From the NCBI RefSeq assembly GCF_000454545.1, contig NZ_CM002139.1, positions 4,672,606 to 4,707,520 on the forward strand: a DNA stretch of 34,915 nt, in the 5' to 3' direction. Positions within the stretch are counted from its first letter, which is position 1. The number at the start of each line of letters is the position of its first letter. This stretch comes from Xanthomonas cassavae CFBP 4642 (lineage in GTDB: Bacteria; Pseudomonadota; Gammaproteobacteria; Xanthomonadales; Xanthomonadaceae). The translations under genes were made by a program, and so were the position numbers. Positions 8,183 through 14,293 of this stretch are shown here, one piece after another. The notes under the pieces are model-generated. The model worked only from the letters and a program-made list of their open reading frames with translations. It was not told the origin of the DNA and searched no databases.

Positions 8183-8848
8183 ATGATGCCGAGACACACC
8201 CGTTTGGCGTTACTCGTCGCCGTTGCGGCAGCCATGGCCGCCGCGCCTGCCATCGCGCAGGACAAGCCGGCCGCGAAGAAGCTCTATTGCTGGAACAAGA
8301 ACGGCGCCCGGGTGTGCAGCGATACGCTGCCGCCGGAGGCGGTGAACCAGGCGCGCGACGAGTTCAACGCCAAGAGCGGGCTGCGCAGCGCCGAGGTGCA
8401 GCGGGCCATGAACAGCGACGAGCGCGCCGCCGCCGCGGCCAGCGAGCAGCAGCGCCAGGCCGACCTGGCTGCAGAGCAGATGCGCCAGCGCACCGACCAG
8501 GCGATGCTGATGTCGTATCAGAGCGAGGACGACCTGCGCCGCGTGTTCAACGAGCGCATTGCCATCGTGGACAACAACATCCATACCGCGCGCTTCAACG
8601 TGACCAGCCTGCGTGAAGGCTTGGCCAGCCTGCTACGTAGCGCCGGCGACCGTGAGCTGGCCGGCCAGGCGGTGGCCGACAAGCTGGCCGGCGACATCCA
8701 GCAACGCCATCGCGAGCTGATGGCGCAGCTGCGTCTGCAGACCAGCTTCGAGCAGCAACGGGTGGCGCTGGACAGCGAGATCGCCGACATCCTGCAGCGC
8801 TACCGGGCCATGAAGGAGCCGCCCGCTGGCGCCTCGCCGACCGGCTGA
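8183..8848 (+). CDS. Secreted DUF4124-like coiled-coil protein of unknown function
   Basis: A 221-residue protein with a signal peptide (basic MMPRHTR, hydrophobic ~8-24, cleavage likely after AIAQ). The mature N-terminus KLYCWNKNGARVCSDTLPPE resembles the DUF4124 pattern (Y-x-W-x-x-x-G-x-x-x-x-SDTPP), with two Cys that could pair. The rest is Ala/Glu/Gln-rich and probably helical or coiled coil (~70-210). AGGGGG at 8172-8177 serves either of the tandem ATGs at 8183 and 8186. It sits between pyrE and parA; that context says nothing definite about function. Periplasmic location is inferred. Confidence 0.8.
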   Translation: MMPRHTRLALLVAVAAAMAAAPAIAQDKPAAKKLYCWNKNGARVCSDTLPPEAVNQARDEFNAKSGLRSAEVQRAMNSDERAAAAASEQQRQADLAAEQMRQRTDQAMLMSYQSEDDLRRVFNERIAIVDNNIHTARFNVTSLREGLASLLRSAGDRELAGQAVADKLAGDIQQRHRELMAQLRLQTSFEQQRVALDSEIADILQRYRAMKEPPAGASPTG

Positions 8849-8870
8849 CCGGCGCCTGCGTCATTCATTC

Positions 8871-8899
8871 CCGCCCGTGCGGCGCACTGCCGCGGGCGG
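8871..8899 (+). terminator. Hairpin before parA
   Basis: A 7-bp outer stem (8871-8877/8893-8899) plus a 4-bp inner stem (8880-8883/8889-8892) with a TG bulge and 5-nt loop, 22 nt past the stop of the DUF4124-like gene. There is no T-tract. It separates that unit from parAB. Confidence 0.5.
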
Positions 8900-8925
8900 C
8901 ATTTCCCGATCCGACGCCCTGCCCG

Positions 8926-8931
8926 CATAAT
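8926..8931 (+). promoter_or_regulatory. Possible -10 element for parAB
   Basis: CATAAT lies 36 bp before the parA ATG, just after the hairpin. No convincing -35 accompanies it (TTTCCC at 18 nt is weak). Confidence 0.3.
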
Positions 8932-8967
8932 GGCCGGTCTTACTCCCTGCCCACGAGGCTCTCCCGC

Positions 8968-9765
8968 ATGGCCCGGATCATCGCCATTGCCAACCAGAAA
9001 GGCGGCGTCGGCAAGACCACGACCGCGGTCAATCTGGCGGCCGGCCTGGCGCGCGCGCCCAAGCGTGTGTTGCTGGTGGATCTGGACTCGCAGGGCAACG
9101 CCACCATGGGCAGCGGCATCGACAAGCGCGATGTGGCCGCCTCCACCTGTGACCTGCTGCTGGGCGAGAACAGCGCTGCCGAAATCCGCGTCGCCGCGCC
9201 GGAAGGCTTCGACCTGCTGCCGGGCAACATCGACCTGACCGCCGCCGAGATCCAGCTGATGGACCAGGGCGAGCGCGAGCAGCGGCTCAAGCGCGCCCTG
9301 GCGCCGATCCGCGACGAGTACGACTTCATCCTGATCGACTGCCCGCCAGCGTTGTCGCTGCTGACGCTCAATGCGTTGACCGCAGCCGATTCGATCATCG
9401 TGCCGATGCAGTGCGAGTACTATGCACTGGAAGGGCTGACCGCGCTGCTGGAAACCATCGAAGCGCTGCGCGCCAGCCTGAACCCGGCGCTGGAGATCGA
9501 AGGGGTGCTGCGCACCATGTTCGACATCCGCAACAACCTGGCCAATGCGGTGTCGGCCGAGCTGACCGAGCATTTCGGCGACAAGGTGTTTCGCACCATC
9601 GTGCCGCGCAACGTGCGCCTGGCCGAGGCGCCCAGCCATGGCCAGAGCATCGTGGGCTACGACCGCACCTCGCGTGGCGGAGTGGCCTACCTGGGCCTGG
9701 CCGGCGAGATCGTGCGCCGCCAGAACGACCGCAACAAGGCCGTCCGGCCCGTGGAGACCGTCTGA
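8968..9765 (+). CDS. parA: Chromosome-partitioning ATPase ParA
   Basis: A 265-residue Walker-type ATPase (Soj/ParA) that moves ParB-bound origin DNA. The deviant Walker A motif NQKGGVGKTTT is at about 9-19, with both signature lysines. Walker A' (LLVDLDSQGNAT) is near 34-45 and Walker B (FILIDCPPAL) near 112-121. It has no N-terminal helix-turn-helix, so it is the chromosomal type, not plasmid type Ia. GAGG precedes the ATG by about 10 nt. Its stop overlaps the parB start (TGATG). Confidence 0.96.
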   Translation: MARIIAIANQKGGVGKTTTAVNLAAGLARAPKRVLLVDLDSQGNATMGSGIDKRDVAASTCDLLLGENSAAEIRVAAPEGFDLLPGNIDLTAAEIQLMDQGEREQRLKRALAPIRDEYDFILIDCPPALSLLTLNALTAADSIIVPMQCEYYALEGLTALLETIEALRASLNPALEIEGVLRTMFDIRNNLANAVSAELTEHFGDKVFRTIVPRNVRLAEAPSHGQSIVGYDRTSRGGVAYLGLAGEIVRRQNDRNKAVRPVETV

Positions 9766-10694
9766 TGAGCAAGCCGCCGCTGGCAAAGAAGCGTGGCCTG
9801 GGCCGCGGCCTGGAAGCGCTGCTGGGGCCCAAGGGTGCGGCTGCCGCCGCAGCACCGGCCGGTGCCGACGAACAGGCCTTGCAGCCCGGCGACACCCTGC
9901 GCACCTTGGCGGTGACCCAGCTGCAGCCGGGCAAGTACCAGCCGCGCCGGGAGATGGACGAGGTCAAGTTGGCCGAGCTGGCGGCGTCGATCAAGGCGCA
10001 GGGGGTGATCCAGCCGATCGTGGCGCGCGAGCTGGCGCCGGAGCAGTTCGAGATCGTGGCCGGCGAACGCCGCTGGCGCGCCTCGCAGCTGGCCGGGCTG
10101 ACCGACGTGCCGGTGGTGGTGCGCGAGCTGGACGACCGCACCGTCATCGCGATGGCGCTGATCGAGAACATCCAGCGCGAAGACCTCAACCCGCTGGAAG
10201 AGGCGCAGGCGCTGCAGCGGTTGATCGACGAATTTTCGCTGACCCATGCCGAGGCCGCCGAAGCGGTAGGCCGCTCGCGCGCGTCGGTGTCCAACCTGCT
10301 GCGGCTGCTGGAACTGCCGGTGGCGATCCGGGTGCTGCTGGAAACCCGCCGACTGGAAATGGGTCATGCGCGTGCGCTGCTCACCCTGGCGCCGGAACTG
10401 GCCAGCAAGCTGGCCCAGGAAGCGGCCGACCAGGGTTGGTCGGTGCGCGAAGTCGAACACCGTGCGCAGCAGTTCGCCGCCGGCAAGGTACCCGGCTCGC
10501 TGCGCAAGGGCAAACCGGCGCCAGTAGCCCCGCAGGCCGACATCGCCTCGCTGGAAACCGAACTGTCCGAATCGCTGGGCACCAAGGTGGTGTTCAATCA
10601 CGGCCGCGGCGGCAAGGGCAAGCTGGTGATCCACTACACCGACCTGGACACGCTGGAAGGCGTGCTGGAACGGCTGCGCCTGCACAAGGGTTGA
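9765..10694 (+). CDS. parB: Chromosome-partitioning protein ParB
   Basis: A 309-residue centromere-binding CTPase clamp. The N-terminus KKRGLGRGLEALLG is the usual ParA-interacting start. The CTP-binding domain (~45-135) has VAGERRWRAS (GERR at 100-103) and ALIENIQREDLNPLEEA. A helix-turn-helix DNA-binding domain follows (~140-200, with AEAVGRSRASVSNLLRLLEL), and then the C-terminal dimerisation domain. The ATG overlaps the parA stop by one base, so the two are translationally coupled. No good parS palindrome was found in the window, so the binding sites must lie elsewhere. Confidence 0.95.
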   Translation: MSKPPLAKKRGLGRGLEALLGPKGAAAAAAPAGADEQALQPGDTLRTLAVTQLQPGKYQPRREMDEVKLAELAASIKAQGVIQPIVARELAPEQFEIVAGERRWRASQLAGLTDVPVVVRELDDRTVIAMALIENIQREDLNPLEEAQALQRLIDEFSLTHAEAAEAVGRSRASVSNLLRLLELPVAIRVLLETRRLEMGHARALLTLAPELASKLAQEAADQGWSVREVEHRAQQFAAGKVPGSLRKGKPAPVAPQADIASLETELSESLGTKVVFNHGRGGKGKLVIHYTDLDTLEGVLERLRLHKG

Positions 10695-10723
10695 GTGCCG
10701 CGGCCCGCGCACGAGGAGCACCG

Positions 10724-11065
10724 ATGCATCCTGCCAAGGTCGACCGCGCGCAGCTGCGGCGCCTGACCGACCTGCCCAATGTCGGGCCGGCCTGCGTACA
10801 GGATCTGCATCTTCTCGGCATCCACGAGCCGGCACAGCTGCGTGGCTGCGATGCGTTCGAGATGCATGCCCAACTCTGCCAGCGCAGCGGGGTGCGGCAC
10901 GACCCGTGCGTGATCGATGTGTTCCTGTCGATCGTGCGCTTCATGCAGGGCGAGGCGCCACGCCACTGGTGGGAATTCAGCGCCGAGCGCAAGACGATCC
11001 TGGCAAGCCGATCCGCGCTGACGGCGGAGCAGCCGCCATCCGGCGACCCCGCCCTTCGTACGTGA
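10724..11065 (+). CDS. Cdd1-like helix-hairpin-helix protein ('pathogenicity locus' family)
   Basis: A 113-residue protein with ribosome-binding site GAGGAG at 10713-10718. The N-terminal ~45 residues (LTDLPNVGPACVQDLHLLGI) form a helix-hairpin-helix motif like the TfoX C-terminal domain. The remainder (DPCVIDVFLSIVRFMQGEAPRHWWEFSAER) matches what I recall of the Cdd1 family. Its molecular role is not known to me; nucleic-acid binding is suggested by the HhH motif. It lies 29 bp after parB and 19 bp before the epimerase gene, so it is probably in the parAB transcript. Confidence 0.75.
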   Translation: MHPAKVDRAQLRRLTDLPNVGPACVQDLHLLGIHEPAQLRGCDAFEMHAQLCQRSGVRHDPCVIDVFLSIVRFMQGEAPRHWWEFSAERKTILASRSALTAEQPPSGDPALRT

Positions 11066-11084
11066 TGTCTTCAGGACTACTGCC

Positions 11085-12050
11085 ATGACCATTCTCGTCA
11101 CCGGCGCCGCCGGTTTCATCGGTGCCTACACCTGCCGCGCCCTGGCTGAACGCGGTGAGACGGTGGTGGGACTGGACAACTACAACAGCTACTACGACCC
11201 GCAGCTCAAGCGCGACCGGGTGGCGGCGCTGTGCCCGGACCTCGACCTGCGCACGCTGGACCTGACCGACCGCGACGGCCTGGCCGGGTTGTTCGATCAG
11301 ATTCAGCCAACCCGCGTGGTGCATCTGGCTGCGCAGGCAGGGGTGCGCTATTCGCTGGAAAACCCTGCCGCTTATGTCGACAGCAACCTGGCCGGCTTCG
11401 TCAACATGCTCGAGCTGTGCCGGCACCGCGGCGTGCAGCATCTGGTGTATGCCTCCAGCAGCTCGGTCTACGGCGACTCGGCCACCCCGCCGTTCTCCGA
11501 AGACCAGCGTGTGGACCAGCCGCGCTCGTTGTATGCCGCGACCAAGGCCGCCAACGAACTGATGGGCTACACCTATGCGCAGCTGTATGGCCTGTGCGCG
11601 ACCGGGCTGCGCTTTTTCACCGTGTACGGTCCATGGGGGCGGCCGGACATGGCGCCGCTGATCTTCAGCCGCGCGGTGCTAGCCGGGCGCCCGATCGCGG
11701 TGTTCAACCACGGCAGGATGCAGCGCGACTTCACCTTCGTGGACGACATCGTGGCCGGCGTGCTCGGCGCGCTGGACGCGCCCAGCGACGCGCCGGTACC
11801 GCACCGGGTGTTCAACCTGGGCAACCACACGCCGGTGGAGCTGGAGACCTTCATCGAGGTGATCGCCCAGGCGGCCGGTCGCCCGGCCGAGAAGGTCTAC
11901 AAGCCGATGCAGCCGGGCGACATGCTCCGCACCATGGCCGACACCCGACGCGCGCAGGCGGCCTTCGGGTTCGATCCGGCCACCCCGGTCGAGCGCGGCC
12001 TGCCGCAGGTAGTGGAGTGGTGCCGGCAGTACTTCGGCGACCGCGCCTGA
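11085..12050 (+). CDS. NAD-dependent sugar epimerase, UDP-glucuronate 4-epimerase-like
   Basis: A 321-residue extended SDR. The Rossmann motif GAAGFIG is at 7-13, followed by the GLDNYNSYYDPQLKRDRV segment typical of UDP-glucuronate 4-epimerases. The catalytic YxxxK is in SLYAATKAANE (~145-155), and FFTVYGPWGRPDMAP binds the sugar nucleotide. It would interconvert UDP-GlcA and UDP-GalA for surface polysaccharide. AGGA lies 9 nt before the ATG. It stands upstream of a GT2 transferase and a lipid-A-domain protein, which fits an envelope glycan role. UDP-glucose or related 4-epimerase activity is an alternative. Confidence 0.88.
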   Translation: MTILVTGAAGFIGAYTCRALAERGETVVGLDNYNSYYDPQLKRDRVAALCPDLDLRTLDLTDRDGLAGLFDQIQPTRVVHLAAQAGVRYSLENPAAYVDSNLAGFVNMLELCRHRGVQHLVYASSSSVYGDSATPPFSEDQRVDQPRSLYAATKAANELMGYTYAQLYGLCATGLRFFTVYGPWGRPDMAPLIFSRAVLAGRPIAVFNHGRMQRDFTFVDDIVAGVLGALDAPSDAPVPHRVFNLGNHTPVELETFIEVIAQAAGRPAEKVYKPMQPGDMLRTMADTRRAQAAFGFDPATPVERGLPQVVEWCRQYFGDRA

Positions 12051-12138
12051 ACGTGTTGCAGCGCAGGTAACACCGCGGGCCAGGGAGCGCTCGGCCGTCG
12101 CCGCAACCCGTACACTGCGGCGATAGCAGCCATCCGGC

Positions 12139-12171
12139 TGCCGCCAGCGTGCCAAGGCGAGCCTGGCGGCA
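12139..12171 (+). terminator. Hairpin after the epimerase gene
   Basis: A 9-bp perfect stem (12139-12147/12163-12171) with a 15-nt loop lies about 90 nt past the stop. There is no T-tract. The rest of the 256-bp gap holds no gene; CACAAT at 12259-12264 may be a -10 for the next gene. Confidence 0.35.
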
Positions 12172-12306
12172 TGCGGCCCTAAACGCTCCCGGCCGCTTGT
12201 GCGCATACCGGTACGGCGGATGCGCACAGGCTTCATGCCTGGCTCAGACGCTCAGGGCACAATGCGCGATCTTTTTGCTCTGCCCTCCTCCGGCCACCAC
12301 GAATCC

Positions 12307-13029
12307 ATGAGCCAACCTCAGCTTTCCGTCGTCGTCCCGGTGTTCAACGAACGCGATAACGTCGCGGCCCTGGTCGGCGAAATCGTCGCAGCGCTGCGCG
12401 GCCTGGTGGCCTTTGAAATCGTCTATGTCGACGACCACTCGCGCGATGACACCCTGGCCGTGCTGCAGGGCCTGAAGGCCACCACGCCGGAACTGCGCGT
12501 GCTGCATCACGTGACCCAGAGCGGACAAAGCACGGCGGTACGCAGCGGGGTCAAGGCCGCGCGCGCCAGCTGGATCGCCACCCTGGATGGCGACGGTCAG
12601 AACGATCCGGCCGACATCCCCAAGCTGCTCATCGCGCGCAGCCAGGCGCAGCCGCAGGTCAAGCTGTTTGCCGGCTGGCGGGTCAACCGCCAGGATTCCG
12701 GCTCCAAGCGCTGGGCCAGCAAGTGGGCCAACGCGATCCGCTCGCGCATGCTGCAAGACAACACGCCCGACACCGGCTGCGGCATCAAGCTGTTCGAGCG
12801 CGAGGCGTTCCTGGACCTGCCCTGTTTCGACCACATGCACCGTTACCTGCCGGCACTGATGCAACGCGCCGGCTGGCGCACGGTGAGCGTGCCGGTGAAC
12901 CACCGCCATCGCACCGCCGGCGTGTCCAAGTACAACAATCTCAATCGTGCGCTGGTGGGCATCCGCGACCTGCGCGGCGTGGCGTGGCTGATCACCCGCA
13001 GCAAGCGCACCGTGGTGGAGGAACGTTGA
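12307..13029 (+). CDS. Family 2 glycosyltransferase (dolichol-phosphate mannosyltransferase/ArnC-like)
   Basis: A 240-residue cytoplasmic-face GT-A enzyme without the C-terminal membrane helices of ArnC. It starts LSVVVPVFNERDN, then has IVYVDDHSRDDT and the metal-site block ATLDGDGQNDPADIPKL. The acceptor region DTGCGIKLFEREAFLDLPCF and NHRHRTAGVSKYNN are as in polyprenyl-phosphate glycosyltransferases. It probably loads a sugar onto undecaprenyl phosphate. The ATG at 12307 fits the family N-terminus; an in-frame ATG at 12262 is possible but coincides with a -10-like CACAAT. The stop overlaps the next start (TGATG). Confidence 0.88.
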   Translation: MSQPQLSVVVPVFNERDNVAALVGEIVAALRGLVAFEIVYVDDHSRDDTLAVLQGLKATTPELRVLHHVTQSGQSTAVRSGVKAARASWIATLDGDGQNDPADIPKLLIARSQAQPQVKLFAGWRVNRQDSGSKRWASKWANAIRSRMLQDNTPDTGCGIKLFEREAFLDLPCFDHMHRYLPALMQRAGWRTVSVPVNHRHRTAGVSKYNNLNRALVGIRDLRGVAWLITRSKRTVVEER

Positions 13030-13370
13030 TGGAAACGAGCCTGCTGGACCAGCCACTGACCTGGCTGTACTGGACCGGCATCCATGTCACCGGCTGGAAG
13101 CTGATCGGCTATGTGGGTGCACTGATGTTCGGCGGCCGCTGGCTGGTGCAGTTCGTTGCCTCCAAGCGCGCAGGAAAGCCGGTGATCCCGCGGCTGTTCT
13201 GGTACATGAGCGTGGTCGGCAGCCTGATGACGCTGAGCTACTTCGTGTTCTCGGCCAAGCAGGATTCGGTGGGCGTGCTGCAGAACCTGTTTCCAGCGTT
13301 CACTGCGTTTTACAGTCTGTATCTGGATGTGAAGCATCGCGGCTGGAAACGCGATCGGGCTGGGCATTGA
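13029..13370 (+). CDS. Lipid A biosynthesis N-terminal domain (LAB_N) membrane protein
   Basis: A 113-residue inner-membrane protein with about three hydrophobic segments. The central GALMFGGRWLVQFVASKRAGKPVIPRLFW block is the signature of the LAB_N family (PF07578), with the conserved R-x-x-V-Q-x-x-x-S-x-x and FWYMS-x-x-GS patterns. It is coupled to the GT2 gene by a one-base stop/start overlap. Pairs of GT2 plus LAB_N are common in Proteobacteria and are thought to help modify lipid-linked glycans or lipid A; the exact step here is unknown. Confidence 0.85.
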   Translation: METSLLDQPLTWLYWTGIHVTGWKLIGYVGALMFGGRWLVQFVASKRAGKPVIPRLFWYMSVVGSLMTLSYFVFSAKQDSVGVLQNLFPAFTAFYSLYLDVKHRGWKRDRAGH

Positions 13371-13398
13371 GGGGCTGGGATTGGGGATTGGGGATTCG
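13371..13398 (+). repeat. G-rich repeat with quadruplex potential, copy 3
   Basis: Starts immediately after the LAB_N stop codon and contains G-runs GGGG-CT-GGG-ATT-GGGG-ATT-GGGG followed by ATTCG. It has the same GGGGATTCG ending as the copy near xth. The rest of 13399-13601 shows no gene. Confidence 0.7.
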
Positions 13399-13601
13399 TC
13401 GGTAGTCGATAGTCGGCGCGTACAAGCCGTGTTGGTGGATAGATCGCTCCAGACGGCGCCAGGTTGTTCTTGTGGCTGGCCGCGTTGCGAAAAAGCGCTG
13501 CAGCTGGCGCCTGATTCTTACGCAGCGTTGCGCAGGTGGCCGACGCCTTGATGCGCGGCTGGATGATGGTGATGCCCTAACGGCGCGGGCAGGCTGTGGG
13601 C

Positions 13602-14156
13602 ATGTCCAGCGCGTCCGTCCCTTGTTCGGTTTTCGTGCCAGCGCCCACTGCGGCGTATTGGCATCTGTGCCTGCCCACCCATCAAGGCGTGCCGTTGTTT
13701 GCGGACTGGCGCTGCGCGCGTGCGGCTGCGGCCACCTTGGCGATGCCGCGTCATTGGCACGGTGCGCAGCTGTTGTGCTGGGTACTGCTGCCACAGCACT
13801 GGTGCGGCTTGCTGCAGGCGCCAGGCAAGGCGGGCTTGCTGCAACTGGCGGGCGCTGCACGGCTGGCAGCCGGCAAAGCGGTCAATCGCGCACGCGGGCG
13901 CGGCGGCACCATCTGGCAACCGGAGATGCAGGCGGCGGCGCTTCCAGCGGATATCGATCACCGGCAGTTCGCGCGCAGCCTGGTGGCGTCGCCGTTGCGC
14001 GCCGGGTTGGTCGACCGGATCGGCGCGTATCCGTACTGGGATGCGGTGTGGCTGCAGCGCGACGGCCCGCAGGCCATCGAACCGGCGGTTATGGCCAACG
14101 GCCTGCACCTGCATGCAGTGGCCGGCAATGCCGGTAGCAGCGGCAGCGAATGCTGA
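13602..14156 (+). CDS. Degenerate REP-associated (Y1/HUH) tyrosine transposase-like protein
   Basis: A 184-residue protein with the order of RAYT proteins: AYWHLCLPTHQGVPLFAD near 18-35, a VLLPQHWCGLLQ block at 61-72, NRARGRGGTIWQPEM at 95-109, then FARSLVASPLRAGLVDRIGAYPYWDAVW (~123-150), which matches the conserved 'NPVRAGLV ... YPHWDAIW' tail. By alignment from memory the HUH motif reads H66-W67-C68 instead of H-x-H, and the helix that should carry the catalytic Tyr has Ala (about residue 89). Both changes predict loss of nickase activity. The frame is intact, so it may be domesticated. The start is ATG 13602; an in-frame GTG lies at 13596. Confidence 0.7.
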   Translation: MSSASVPCSVFVPAPTAAYWHLCLPTHQGVPLFADWRCARAAAATLAMPRHWHGAQLLCWVLLPQHWCGLLQAPGKAGLLQLAGAARLAAGKAVNRARGRGGTIWQPEMQAAALPADIDHRQFARSLVASPLRAGLVDRIGAYPYWDAVWLQRDGPQAIEPAVMANGLHLHAVAGNAGSSGSEC

Positions 14157-14229
14157 GCCTGCCGCTGCGGCACGCCTGCTTCCCTGCCTGCCGATGTGGC
14201 GCGCCCGATTCGCCTTCGCCGCCGTTCTA

Positions 14230-14258
14230 CAGCGTCGCGACCAACGGTGCTGACGCTG
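14230..14258 (-). terminator. Hairpin downstream of algC
   Basis: A 7-bp perfect stem (CAGCGTC 14230-14236 / GACGCTG 14252-14258), 15-nt loop, 36 nt past the algC stop and between convergent genes. No T-tract. Confidence 0.35.
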
Positions 14259-14293
14259 CAGGGGCGAGGCCGCTGGCGGCGAAGCCCCCGGGC

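Noticed and set aside
12262..13029. Alternative GT2 start at 12262
   Set aside because: It would add 15 residues not typical of the family and the ATG is part of a -10-like CACAAT; the start at 12307 is preferred, though not excluded.
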